Part shown: piece after piece, positions 45,905 to 56,837 of the stretch
Position numbering within the stretch: the first letter of the stretch is position 1
How the letters are laid out: each line of letters begins with the position of its first letter
The notes under the pieces: model-generated
Databases searched by the model: none
What the model was told of the DNA's origin: nothing
The model's input: the letters and a program-made list of their open reading frames with translations, nothing else
From: Tupaia tana
Taxonomy: Eukaryota; Chordata; Mammalia; Scandentia; Tupaiidae
Length of the DNA: 64,000 nt
NCBI GenBank assembly: GCA_026018925.1
Contig: JAKSZU010000006.1
Span: forward strand, 194,605,449-194,669,448
Reading direction: 5' to 3'
Position numbers and translations under genes: made by a program

Positions 45905-46290
45905 CTAGGAGGAGACTTCCAAAAATTCATAGAAAAAATGCGTATTATGAAAACCTATACGTAAATTTTTAAAAATTGCACCAAAAAGCCATAGATTTAT
46001 TTATTTATTTTATTTTAGAGAGAGATTTTTGCTATAGGGTATATGCACTTGCCAGAGAGACAGAGAGAGACACAGAGAGATAAAGCAAAATATCATCTGC
46101 AGGGCGATGGCCACACCGCAATCCCTTCTCTATTCTCCTCTCAGGATCTTAGGCATGCATGCACACATGCTGGGTATGGATTTCAAGCCTCCAGATTTGG
46201 GACTTGAATAGCTGTTGGTCCTGTGGGAGTCCAGCAATATAACCACTATGCTATCTGCCAATCCCCAAAATAAACATTTAAATTTTATTT
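45905..46290. mobile_element. Mariner-like MITE copy, split by a SINE
   Basis: ACTTCCAAAAATTCATAGAAAA and ATGCGTATTATGAAAACC with TTGCACCAAAA resemble the element at 47843; the right part (CCAAAATAAACATTTAAATTTT) follows the SINE at 45995. The right terminal repeat is not clear. Confidence 0.5.
45995..46265 (-). mobile_element. tRNA-derived SINE, type A
   Basis: (TTTA)n tail, AGAGAGAGATTTTTGCTATAGG, GGGCGATGGCCACACCGC, CAAGCCTCCAGATTTGGGAC and CTATCTGCCAATCCCC. Confidence 0.9.
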
Positions 46291-46293
46291 TCC

Positions 46294-46578
46294 AGGACCA
46301 GCAGTTAGTGTAATGGCTATGTCGCTGGACTTCCACGTAATTGACTGCAGTTCAAGTCCCGGACCTGGTGGCTTAAACTCACACTGGGTGAATGTGCGTG
46401 CGTGTCTAAGATCCTGAGAGGAGAATGGAGGAGAAGGGATTGCAGCGTGGCCATCCCCCCGGGAGGTGATTTCTCGCTTTCTGTCTCTCTGTCTCTCTCT
46501 GTCTGTCTGGCGAGCGCACGTGCCCTATAGCAAAAACCTCTCAAAAAAAAAAAAATAGAAAAAAAAAGAAAAAGGAAA
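46294..46578 (+). mobile_element. tRNA-derived SINE, type A
   Basis: GGACCAGCAGTTAGTGTAATGG to TGCCCTATAGCAAAAACCTCTC and poly(A). ATTTTATTTTCC occurs on both sides as duplication (46282 and 46588). Confidence 0.93.
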
Positions 46579-46599
46579 TATAAATACATTTTATTTTCC

Positions 46600-46960
46600 A
46601 TATAAAATAAACTTCATTCTCTATCTATATTTTACTCTCTCTATTCTCTATTTTTCTCCATTTTCTTTCTTTCAGATATGACTGGATTTCCTGGGTTCTG
46701 GGTCATGTTTTTGCCTGTGATAATGTTTTAGAAGCTGGGAATTGACATATTTAAAATTTTGTGGGTATGGGAACAGTTTAGAAATCTTATTTCCGGCTGC
46801 TTCTGTCAGGAAGGCCTGTACCTGCAGTTTGGGGTCATTTGGCCAGACTTGGGCCATAGCTTCTGATATAACTTACCAAAAATAAAGGTATTATTTCATC
46901 TCTGCTTGACAGGTTCCTACATCTATCTCTCAATTGGTTCCAAAATGGAGGAAAATGAGG
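46600..46960. other. No recognised feature
   Basis: No repeat or exon recognised. Confidence 0.4.
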
Positions 46961-46974
46961 ACTTTTTTCTTTTC

Positions 46975-47226
46975 TTTCCTTTTTGTTTTAGAGAGATTTT
47001 TGCTATAGGGTGCATGTGCTCACAGGACAAACAGAGAAAGAGAGACAGAAATTGAGAAATCATTTCCCATGAGAAATTGCCACAATCCCTTCTCCATTCT
47101 CCTTTTGGGATTTTGGGCACACACCCACATGCACCCAGTGTGAGTTTTAAGCCATCTGGTCTGGGACACGAACCGTGGTTGATTGGGAGTCCAGCGACAG
47201 AACCATTACACAATATGCTGGTACCA
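46975..47226 (-). mobile_element. tRNA-derived SINE, type A
   Basis: GTTTTAGAGAGATTTTTGCTATAGG, CATTTCCCATGAGAAATTGCC, TTTTAAGCCATCTGGTCTGGG and CACAATATGCTGGTACC. Body partly deleted. Confidence 0.9.
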
Positions 47227-47243
47227 AGAGGGCTGATATTTTA

Positions 47244-47304
47244 GCTTATATTTTTTAATAATTTTTTGTTTAATTGTATTCATTATTATTTTAATTTGAT
47301 CAGA

Positions 47305-47368
<64 letters not shown>

Positions 47369-47460
47369 AAGTGAGAGAGCAAGTCGCTGTGTCCAGGACT
47401 TAAACTGTAGTCAGTCAGGTGAGAGTCCAATGCTTCAACCACCACACCACCTGCTGGCCC
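47244..47460 (-). mobile_element. tRNA-derived SINE, type B with CA/GA tract
   Basis: TTTTTAATAATTTTTTGTTTAATTG tail, (CA)n then (GA)n at 47304-47366, GTCGCTGTGTCCAGGAC and CACCTGCTGGCCCC. Duplication GAGGGCTGATATTTT / GAGGGCTATTATTTT. Confidence 0.88.
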
Positions 47461-47616
47461 CGAGGGCTATTATTTTTGACACCACTACACCAGGTATGTG
47501 CTGTTTCTGCTCTAGGGCTTTGGTGCTATAACTTGAGACAAGGGTGAAGAAAGAGGCACAGAGGAGAGACAATGAGGTTTTGGAGAGGAATAATAGTATT
47601 TCTTAATAAAATTGTA

Positions 47617-47807
47617 GGGGCCAGCAAGTGGCATGGTGGTTGGGGCACTGGACTCCTACATGACCGACTGCAGTTTGAGTCCTGGATCAGGTAGGTGGCT
47701 TGCTTTTTCACTTTCCCTCTCTCTCTGTCTCTCTCTGGTGGTGCCTTATAAGAAATTAAAATAATAATATTAATAATAAAATTAAATAAATACTTCTTTT
47801 TAAAAAG
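47617..47807 (+). mobile_element. tRNA-derived SINE, type B (short)
   Basis: GGGGCCAGCAAGTGGCATGGTGG, TTTGAGTCCTGGATC, GTGGCTTGCTTTTTCAC and tail ATTAAATAAATACTTCTTTTT. Short imperfect duplication of AAAATTGTA type. Confidence 0.88.
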
Positions 47808-47842
47808 AATACAATTGTAATAATTACATTTAGAATTACATA

Positions 47843-47971
47843 AAGGGTCTTCAAAAAGTCTATGGAACATGCAGATATGCAAAAACTATCCATGGATTTC
47901 AACATTTTTTTGCACCAAAAAAAATTTTTACTTTGATTCTATTTTATTCACAAATTTCTTTTGAAGGCCCT
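47843..47971. mobile_element. Mariner-like MITE with terminal inverted repeats
   Basis: About 130 bp bounded by AAGGGTCTTCAAAAAGTCTATGG at the left and, inverted, AAGGGCCTTCAAAAGAAATTTG at the right. The middle has ATCCATGGATTTCAAC-type sequence and TTTTTGCACCAAAAAA. It cannot encode a transposase. I recall similar elements in several placental genomes but cannot name it reliably. Confidence 0.65.
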
Positions 47972-48028
47972 TCCTATTTAAGGTATATAGTCAAGAATGC
48001 ATTTTCTGTATCTCAAGCTCCTCTTTCT

Positions 48029-48285
48029 TTTTTTGGAGAGGTTTTTGCTATAGGGTGCTTGCACTCATCAGAAAGACAGAGAGAGACAGAGAGACAGAAA
48101 GTGAGAAATCACCCCCCAGGGGGGATGGCCACACCGTAATCCCGTCTCCCTCATTTTCCTCTCAGGATCTTGGGCACCCACACACATGCACCTGGCATGA
48201 GTTTAAGCCGCTGGGTCCAGAACTCAAACCATGGTTGACTACATAGGAGTCCAGTGACATAGCCATTGTGACAAATGCTGGTCCC
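48029..48285 (-). mobile_element. tRNA-derived SINE, type A
   Basis: TTTTTTGGAGAGGTTTTTGC to AAATGCTGGTCCC. Duplication TCAAGCTCCTCTTTCT / TCAAGCTCCCCTTTCT at 48013 and 48286. Confidence 0.94.
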
Positions 48286-48301
48286 TCAAGCTCCCCTTTC
48301 T

Positions 48302-48765
48302 AAGACTCTAGAAAACTAAGGCCATTATCAAATAAATATTCATAAAGTACTCTCCCATGAAGACAAAATGAAATCTAGTCAACTAAAATGGAACGGTTAA
48401 AGGAAACAAGGAGATGTGGCAAATTACATTGGATGAGTTGGTTTTCAGTAAAATGGTCATTTGGGTAGGCTGATCATTTGGCAAGCTGACTTATGACAAA
48501 TTAGTCTCTGGCAGTTGTACTCAGAGACAAATGATTAATGGATCCTGTGTGCAAGAACCATGACAATATCATCCAGCTTGATAACTTGAACAACCACTAA
48601 TGAGAAATAAATTCAAGACAAGACCATCCAAAACAATTTAAAACATTTGTTTTCAAATTATTATATATGCCTCCTCATTTTGCACTAATCTCTGTGCAGG
48701 TTCTTATCTGGACCTCATGATAGCACAGCATTTTTCTCATCTGTTGTCCATATGCTAGCTATTCA
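48302..48765. other. No recognised feature
   Basis: No repeat or exon recognised. Confidence 0.4.
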
Positions 48766-48958
48766 CCAGCAGGTGGTGTGGAGGTTAAGGCATTCAATTC
48801 CCACATGGCCGACTTTGATTCAAGGCCGGACCTGGTGGCTTGCTTTCTCAGTTTCTCTATCTTTCTTTCTCTCTTTGTCTCTCTCTGGTGAGCACATGTG
48901 CGCTATAGCAAATGAAAAAAAAATAAATGAAATTAAATAAATAATGAAAAAATAAGTA
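48766..48958 (+). mobile_element. tRNA-derived SINE, type B (short)
   Basis: CACCAGCAGGTGGTGTGGAGG, CGACTTTGATTCAAGGCCGG, GTGGCTTGCTTTCTCAG and TGGTGAGCACATGTGCGC with tail AAATTAAATAAATAAT. Confidence 0.88.
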
Positions 48959-49971
48959 AAATGGGCTACTGTTTCTTATCAGTTTTTTTCAGCCCGAGTA
49001 CTAGAGTTTCTTGAGTTGTCCCTTCTGTGAGTTGATTTTTGTCTCCCTACCCCACCTTAATTACTCTGTCAAATATGTCTTGAAAAACACACAGAATAGA
49101 ATATCATACTGGTCTGAGCACTGCTAAGAAGAATGTGATCTTCACCCTCTTTATTCTAGAAATTACCGTCTCAGGTATTTTAAACAAATAAACCTCATGC
49201 GAAGTAATAAAGATGCAAGTTTATGTTGTCATTGTTATTGTTTTAAATCTTCCAATGTCTCTTTAAAATGCTTCAGTGGTAGAAATTCTTCTCTCCCCTC
49301 TGAATGAACAATTTGTCAGATTCCTGAATTTCCTAATCACTCTTAGGTAATACAGAGTTCTGTGTACACTTTCATTCATCAAATACCATCTTAATTTGGT
49401 AGTTAATTTGGTAACTAAAATATCCGCCCTTAGATTTTAATTCCAAGATAAGACCTGTGTCCTCCTTTTCAAGCAAGGCCTTGGCTGTAGGCAAGCACTC
49501 TTATTTTCTGGGAGTGGTTGTGTTTCTAGCTTACCTGTTTCTCCATTACCCATTAACTGCTGTTTCTGTCTTACTTCAGGACCTACTTATGGGGACAGGT
49601 AGGCATGACTCCTATAAAGTGACTTGATGTTCTCTGGGTTTGCAAGATGGGAAAGTTTTCTTTCCCGCTGGTGAATTCTTCGAAGATCTCCTTACTGGCC
49701 CATCAGAACTCCGTGATTCAGGTGCTGTGACACTTTTCTTTGGCTGCCTCTTTAGACTTCTCTCTCAGGTTCCAGTTTCCCATGGTCCATTCTAAAGTAT
49801 ACAGACACTCCATGGAGGTCTGCTTTCCTCCGAGTAAAGTCCCTTTGAGCAGACTTTTAAAAATGCCCTCAGACAGTCTGTCCCTCTCTGTCTGTCTTTC
49901 TCTCTCTCTCTCTCTTGCTTTCTGGCATGGCCCACATCCTGTTCCTAGGACACACTCTCTCCCTTTTTTTA
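48959..49971. other. No gene recognised; CT-rich tract
   Basis: A CT-rich tract at 49877-49918 stands out, otherwise nothing recognised. Confidence 0.45.
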
Positions 49972-50215
49972 AAAAAAAATTTTCATTTTCATTGTACATA
50001 TTTATAGCATACAATATGGTTTTTCAAAGCATGCATGCAGTGCATGTCAGACAAGCCAAGGATATCGCCAAATACATAATTTTCAAGAGATAACTTTACA
50101 TTGTGTCTGTTTTTTATTTTTTTGTTTGTTTGTTTTTTCCTTTCCTCTGAGCTCTTCTCTCCTACTGCCTACTAACCACCCTCTCCTACATAGGTCTCTG
50201 GAATTACACTCTTAC
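49972..50215 (-). mobile_element. L1 3' end, lineage family, minus strand
   Basis: T/A-rich start, ATTGTACATATTTATAGCATAC, CAAAGCATGCATGCAGTGCATG, GGATATCGCCAAATACATAA, TCAAGAGATAACTTT and TGTGTCTGTTTT: the recurring 3' end order, 5' truncated. Confidence 0.7.
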
Positions 50216-50849
50216 ACTTTACATTAGTAAAACTCAAGAGGATCAGATGAATCCTATATAACAGCCTCTTTCTTAACTCTACCCTCAGATCTCTTATCTG
50301 CCAACCATCAGGCTCCTTTGGCATCAGCAGAGTGTGCATCCGATTTCGGAGGACACCAATGCAGCTCTCTGTAAGTCCTGCTAAAGCCCTACTCTGGAGT
50401 CCTGAAGTGAGGGGAGAGTAGCTCACTTCCTCCTATGTGGGTAGGGGTGAGAGACTCAGAGTAATCAAGCAGCTCTTTCTAAAGTAGCTCTTCCCAAAGC
50501 TAGTCTTTGTTACTACTCTTATACTTTGTTATGTCTTTCTAAGGGGCTTAGGGTCTTCACACCAGCTCTAGGTCCCCTAATAAAAAGCTTCTGATCAGTG
50601 GTCCAACAAATCATTTTGGAATTCAACATATTTTTTGTACGTGATTACCACAGTTAAAACATCTAGTTTTGTCTCTGCTTATTTTAAATGCAGCCCATAG
50701 TTAAATTAAATTAAATTAAATTAAATATTGTCAGTATCCTTATGACCCTATATACTTCCTTGACCAAACTGTTTCACCTTTTAGTCTTGTTAAAATGACA
50801 GTGTTCAGAAAAAATGATAATAAAAACAAATTAGAAAAACAGCCACCCT
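50216..50849. other. No gene recognised; (TTAAA)n
   Basis: A short TTAAA repeat at 50700-50726; otherwise nothing recognised. Confidence 0.45.
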
Positions 50850-51052
50850 GAAGAGCAGTGGTCAGGTGCTACTCGCAGGAAGCCAGATCCACACAGTCAG
50901 TCATGGTCGGAGACCTGGTCCCATTGGCTTCACTACCAAGTGCACTTGCCTGAGCTCCTGACAGGGTAGAGAACTAGAAGAGGGAGGATTGTGGCATGAC
51001 TAAGTTCCACTGGAAGTGTACTCTCTCTTTCATTGTACACATACATGCTTTG
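50850..51052 (+). mobile_element. Diverged SINE, type C
   Basis: AGAGCAGTGGTCAGGTGCTAC head, GATCCACACAGTCAGTCATGG, GAGCTCCTGACAGGGTAGAG and ATTGTGGCATGACTAAG; short end. Old copy. Confidence 0.6.
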
Positions 51053-51134
51053 GTGTAAAACAATTAGAAATAATAATTCTGTATGCATTCTATATGTATT
51101 CTATATTTCTAATTATATTCCCTCTCCCTCTCCA

Positions 51135-51375
51135 ATTTTCTGCAGGACTCATATGCTCACCAGAGAGAGAGAGAGAGAGAAAGTAGAAAGCACCTGCCAT
51201 GGAAGATGGTCACACTGCAATCCCTTCTATTTTATTTCTCCCCTTTTACAGGATTTTGGGCACATGTGCACATGTACTTGGCATGTTTCACAAGGCACTG
51301 GATCCAAGATTTGGACTGTGTAGTTAGCCATATGGGATCAAATCACTTTAACCAACAGGCCACTGACTGGCTCTA
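51135..51375 (-). mobile_element. tRNA-derived SINE, type C
   Basis: TCATATGCTCACCAGAGAGAG, GAAGATGGTCACACTGCAATC, GGGCACATGTGCACATGTAC, TGGATCCAAGATTTGGAC and GGCCACTGACTGGCTC. Confidence 0.8.
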
Positions 51376-51655
51376 AACTGCATTTTAAAATCTCCATTAA
51401 AAAAACTGAAAGGTTCACTTATTATATATAGTTTTTTTTAAATCATGGCTTTCTATACAGTTTTCCAGCTCTGAGGAGGTAGAAAGAAAAGAGCTATAAG
51501 GAGCTAAAGGCCAGGAGGAGTGTGACAGCTGCAAGCCTGTGCATGAAAAGAATAAACGAGCTGGGAAAGCAAAACCAACTACAACTTCAGGGGCTGTGAT
51601 TATGTCTCTGGATCTCCAGTTGTTTTCCAAATGAGGTTTTGTTAGTACACACACG

Positions 51656-51694
<39 letters not shown>

Positions 51695-52630
51695 TTCTCC
51701 ACCCTATTCCTGGTTATTTACAGCCCAGGCTATGCCTAGGGAAGAAGAGAGTGGCACTAGTTCTTAGGAAGTTCATTCAATGGGGACATGAATTCTTTGA
51801 TTTAGTCCTACATAAATTATCTTTCTAATCACATCAGTGTATATTCTCATATCTATACATAATCCACAAAATCTCAAACTGAAATAAAACTCATCCCCAG
51901 AAGAGAACATATCCCCAGAAGCCATTTTCCACCAACCTGTTTTATCTCCTGGAATTCATTCTGCCTCCTTTACTAAGAGATTCCTGTGAAAGTATGATTC
52001 AGTTCCTCTAGCAGCTCTTGACTAGTGTCTCTGAAACAAATTTCAAAACCAATCCTACACATCTTAAGACTGCTTATTCACCCAGCATTTTCTGACATAT
52101 TATTATTCAGTGTTCTGGAAAGTCAACTGCTTCTTCATCTCCTTTCCCACTCCCCAAATCCGTTTCCTTTTTTTAGCCCCTTATTACAAAAATCAATACA
52201 TATTCATTAAAAAACAAAATATAGACAAGCGCAACAATGTACTCTCATGATTCAGCCAGAGATGCCATGATGAATATTTTTCAAAGTATTTTTCTAATAT
52301 TCTTTCAAATGTGTATGTTAGTAATCTACATATAGGAACCATATTTTAAATGTCAGTATAATGAACTCTTTTAAATTTTTTACTATTTTTTTAATTTCAA
52401 GAAAAGCTGTTTTAGCTTTAATAAATCAAAGAAATGTTAAGGAACCATGCTTAAAACTTAAAGCCAGGAAACAGGTTGGGATTCTGTTCAAATAGTAGGT
52501 ACTGTGGACCTATCTGTCAGCAGCTCAAGGCAGGACAAAAATCCTTAAAACCAGAAAACAAAGCCTAGAAGAAAATCAGCAGTGTTTTAGTCAAAGTCAT
52601 AAAATTCTATTTCACCAGTTCAGTCTCATG
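51376..52630. other. No gene recognised; (CA)n microsatellite
   Basis: (CA)n at 51647-51693. The remaining sequence is unrecognised. Confidence 0.5.
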
Positions 52631-52639
52631 TACTTAATC

Positions 52640-54040
52640 TATCTTCTGTTGTGGTCCAATCTTCCCGATAATATTCTGGGATGTAATATTCAACTCCAGA
52701 CTTGTCCCCATGATTAAGTTGGCCATTTTCTTAGTTTTTGAATTCTTATTTCTGTGTGACTGTATTTAATTTTCCTGGTATAGCGTTCTTTGAAGAACTT
52801 CTTGGAGATCTGGTCTGGTGCTGGTAAAGTCTTTCAGGTTTTATCTGAGAATATTCTTGTCTTTTCTTCCCATATGAAGGATAATCTTACCAGGTACAGT
52901 ATTCTTGGTTGAAATTGTTTTTTCCTTAACACTTTGTATATATTTTCCCATTCTTTCCTCACTCGCATTGTTTCCAGTGAGAGGTCTACTATTAGCCTGA
53001 TGGGATATCGTTTGTAGGTAACTTGCCATTTTTCTCTTGCCAATCAGTATCTTGTCTTTGCGGTTTTGGTCAATCTGACTCTAATGTGTCTTGTAAAAGA
53101 TCTTCTTGGGTTATTCTATTGGAGGTCCTTTGTATTTCTTTGGACTGGACCTTTGAATGCCTCTCTAGGTTTGGAAAGTTTTCTTCCAGGATTTAATGGA
53201 ATAGATTGTCAATGGCCTTATGAGTCTCTTCTACTTCTGGGATACCAATTATCCAGATGTTTGGATGTTTGATGGTATCTAGTATTTCTCATATAGTATT
53301 CTCATTTTTTTGGGCAATTTTCTCAGTCTTCATGGTGGATTTTTCTAGGCCAGTGATTCTATCTTCTACATCTGAGATTCAATTTTCAGTATGATCTAGT
53401 CTGCTTTTAATACTTTCAAGGGAGGTTTTGACTTCCTATATTATAGTCTTCATCTCTAACAGGTTGATTTGATTCTTTTTTACAGTGTGAATTTCCTTTT
53501 ATTTTATTTATTTATTTATTTTTTTGGAGAGGTTTTCGCTATAGGGCGCGTGCGCTCGCCAGACAGACACAGAGAGACATAGAGACAGAAAGTGAGAAAT
53601 CACCCCCCAGAGGGGATGGTCACGCCGCAATCCCTTCTCCTCCATTCTCCTCTCGGGATCTTGGGCACGCACACACACGCGCCTGGCATGAGTTTTAAGC
53701 CACCAGGTCCGGGACGCGAACTGCGGTCGACTATGTGGGAGTCCAGAGACATAGCCATTACGCTAACTGCTGGTTCCCATCCTTTTAGATCTTGGAAGAA
53801 TTTCTTCACCTCTTGGAGCTCGTCAGCTTCTTTCCCTTGCCTCTTCAGCAGTTCACTTTCTCTCTTCGATCTCTGTGAGCTTTGTCACCATGAAAATTCT
53901 AAATTCTTTATCTGACATTTCCATGAATTTCATTGTACTGTCTGAAGATGAAGAGAAGTTATTATTTTTCCTTAGAGGAGAGGTATTTTCTTGTATTTCC
54001 ATATTTCTTGTGACCCCGTGGTGATTTCTGGTCATCTAAT
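52640..54040 (-). mobile_element. L1 ORF1 region, minus strand, dead, SINE-interrupted
   Basis: The minus-strand frame 53853-54035 (MTRNHHGVTRNMEIQENTSP, then SDKEFRIFMVTKLTEIEERK) has the character of an L1 ORF1 N-terminus. The frame 52834-53043 contains REKWQVTYKRYPIRLIVDLS followed by KEWENIYKVL and FQPRILYLVRLSF, matching the conserved C-terminal RNA-binding domain of L1 ORF1p. The part between forms the coiled-coil region in broken frames. A type A SINE cuts it at 53511-53777. ORF1 is thus inactive. ORF2 is not present next to it on the left. Confidence 0.85.
53511..53777 (-). mobile_element. tRNA-derived SINE, type A, young copy
   Basis: (TTTA)n and GGAGAGGTTTTCGCTATAGGGCG to CTAACTGCTGGTTCCC. 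Young subgroup, most CpG retained. Inserted in L1 ORF1, whose sequence resumes with CATCCTTTTAGATC. Confidence 0.94.
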
Positions 54041-54975
54041 GGATGGTGCATTTCTCCCTAATTCTTAAAGTTCAATCTGAGCATTCAGAGGCGTGCAGGA
54101 GGAGGTGATCTACAATCTCTATTCTGTTCAATTTTCACTCTTTTCTTTTTTTTTGGAGAGGGTTTTTTTTTTTTTTTTTTCTTCTATAGGGCGCGTGCGC
54201 TCGCCAGACAGACAGAGAGAGACATAGAGACAGAAAGCGAGAAATCACCCCCCAGGGGGGATGGTCACGCCGCAATCCCTTCTCCTCCATTCTCCTCTCG
54301 GGATCTTGGGCACGCACGCACACGCGCCCGGCGTGAGTTTTAAGCCACCGGGTCCGGGACTTGAACCGCGGTCGACTACGTGGAAGTCCAACGACATAGC
54401 CATTACGCTAACTGCTGGTTCCCAATTTTCACTCTTGTGAATCAGAATCAGTGGGAATGGAGGCATATTCTGACCCTTATCATATTCAGATGTTTAGATC
54501 CTGTTTACTTAGACCTGTCTAGACACTTAGTGTGTAGGAGCTGAGAAGCCAATGAATAAAGATAAAGCAAAAGGAAAAGAATTAGAGAAAAGGAAAGGAG
54601 AAGAAAATATAAAATAAAAAGAATAAAAAGTAAAAATTGAAAACCATGGAGCAGGCTTTCACAGCTGAAGTTCAGGATCCATGTGAAGATGGGCCTGGAT
54701 TTGTGCCTTTCCTAAATAGAATTGGGAAAGGCACAATTAGCACAATAAAAAAGGGGCTTGAGAGCCCAGAGAATGCTTTACCTTAAAAAAAATTAAAATA
54801 AAAAAATTAAGACACAGTGAGACAGAGAGAGACAGAGAGAGAAATGGAGAAAAGGAGACAAGAAGCACTACTCGGTAGAAATGAGTGTGGAGGGGGAAGT
54901 CTAAGCAGAAAATCTTCATTTTAAGTCCCTGAAAACAATATTTCATAGCTGAAGTTCAGGATCCATGTGAATTAC
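54041..54975 (-). mobile_element. L1 5'UTR region, minus strand
   Basis: Lies upstream of ORF1 on the minus strand. Two segments share AGCTGAAGTTCAGGATCCATGTGAA-type sequence (about 54665 and 54947), each preceded by TGAAAACAAT/TGAAAACCAT, consistent with repeated units of about 280 bp. The right boundary is uncertain. A SINE is inserted at 54143-54423. Confidence 0.55.
54143..54423 (-). mobile_element. tRNA-derived SINE, type A, youngest-looking copy
   Basis: TTTTTTTTGGAGAGGG with a long internal T-run, then CTATAGGGCGCGTGCGCTCGCC to CTAACTGCTGGTTCCC. Perfect 13-base duplication AATTTTCACTCTT (54130-54142 and 54424-54436). Nearly all CpG sites intact. Confidence 0.96.
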
Positions 54976-56047
54976 AATGAACTCTTCTTGACCATTTGGA
55001 TTGCTCAAGTTTTCCATTTCTGTGCTATAAATATGAAGGAGAAGAAATAATTGGCTTTAATGAATTACGTATAAAGAGAAAATACATATTAAAGAAACTT
55101 TGAATACTCATTGTGAACAATATCAGAATTTTCACCAAATTCTTAAGTTCAATTTGCCTTGTATCCTCCTACACTTAGGTTCATTTTTATATACATTCAT
55201 ACATTACTTTTCTTCTAAATAAATACATATGATACACACAATAGCTTGAGAACTTGCTTTTTTCACTTAACATTGAATATTATTTCAGATAGATAAATAT
55301 AGACATAACTAAGCTTTAGAGTGGTGGATTGTAAGCTTTGATTTTATTTTTACAAAGAATGAAGAACTTGATATTTATTTGCTAAACTAGTTTATCAGAT
55401 GGACCCACAGCTTCACTGAATGCTTATGGTAAGTAGTCTCATGGGAATAACATGTTATCTTTAGATAGAGATGTTGCAAAATAAATCGTCGTAGCTGATA
55501 ACTATTCAATGGAAAGCTGTGGAACATTGTATCTTATATCTTAGTCAAACACCTAAGACCTGTAAATGGGAAATGCTGTAAATTATTTTTTTCCATGAGT
55601 TAAATTTTAGAGATTATATTTTTAGAAAATAGTTTTTTTTTTCTTTTGATATGTATCTTGGCACTGCATTCTTTTTGGAATGATTCAAAGAATTAAATTA
55701 AATTAAAATAATCATTTAATGGTCTCTGAATGTCAAAAAATTTTAGGTTGGTTCTTGTCTGTGATTTATGAATTTTCTTTCTTTTTCCTTGTTTCTTTTA
55801 TTAATCAAAAAATCAAAAGTAAAGACACATTTGGTAGAGTTAGGTATCTTCCTCTTTGAGAGTTTCTTCTAAAAACTTGGTAATAAAACTCTTATTATCT
55901 ACTCAAACAAGGTGGCAAGACATGTTATAAATTAGTGGGTAAAGTCAGAATTATTTTAATTTATGAAAAAATAAAGAAAGAACACCAAGGAACTTTTGGG
56001 CAACCTAAACCTTTTTAATACTCAAAAGCAGCAATTTACCTAAATTA
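54976..56047. other. No recognised feature
   Basis: AT-rich, no repeat or exon recognised with confidence. Confidence 0.45.
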
Positions 56048-56262
56048 GTGGTTCTCCACCTGGGGTGATTTTAATCCCAGGAAACATTTGACACTATCTA
56101 AAGACATTTCCCTTGTTGCCACCTGGGAGGTGCTACTGGCATCTAGTGATTAGAGATAAAGGATGCTATAAACATCCTATAGTATACAGAAGAGCTCCTT
56201 ACAAACAAGAATTATTTAGCCCCAAATGTCAACAGTGCCATAGTTGAGAAACGCTAGCCTAA
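56048..56262 (+). mobile_element. MER20-like hAT-Charlie DNA element
   Basis: GTGGTTCTCCACCTGGGGTGATTTT, AGGAAACATTTGACACTATC, GGTGCTACTGGCATCTAGTG, GGATGCTATAAACATCCTA and CATAGTTGAGAAACGCT follow MER20 from end to end. Non-autonomous, ancient in placental mammals. Confidence 0.88.
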
Positions 56263-56822
56263 GTTGTGCCGTCTGATTTGAGGGAAAATAGATGCTAATT
56301 CTGAGGACATCTATCACTACTCAGAACAAACCAGAAGCTCTTTTAAGCATATGAGTGAAGTCCTTTCTAGCCTTGAACTTTTTTGGAAAATGTTACCTAG
56401 GTGGTCTGCATACCAAGACAGAGTTGAAAAAATTAGGTTTGAAACTTCATCTGCTAACATCAAACTCAAGAAACTTATATACAGGCTTAGCGCAGATATA
56501 AATACATATATATATATACTTCTACTTCTTTGGAGAACACAGACTTATACACCAATAGTCTAAATAATAACACTGATAATAATAGCTAATGTGTACTGAT
56601 CATAGTGGACATTTGTTATTTTTGTCTGTTCAGTATCCCATTCCTTTTTAGGTTTGGTAATCCCTCTTTCCTGTGAGGGTCCATTTATTATGAACACGTG
56701 GGGCAGACCCAGCTTCTTCCCAAAGATCTGAGGGGCGTGAGAAGTTAGTTGGTGTTCTCATTCATTTTTCTACCCAGAGTGATTGGTTCAGGATTGGGCA
56801 CATGATCCAAACAGAACAAATC
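56263..56822. other. No recognised feature
   Basis: Short TA-rich simple sequence at 56498-56518; otherwise nothing recognised. Confidence 0.4.
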
Positions 56823-56837
56823 TGAATCTTCCTGTGG

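Noticed and set aside
53592-53915. Many 60-130 codon frames sharing MAMPQSLLLHSPLGILG or ACVRVPKIPRGEWRR type text
   Set aside because: They are translations of the SINE body in different frames, recur with every copy and are not genes.
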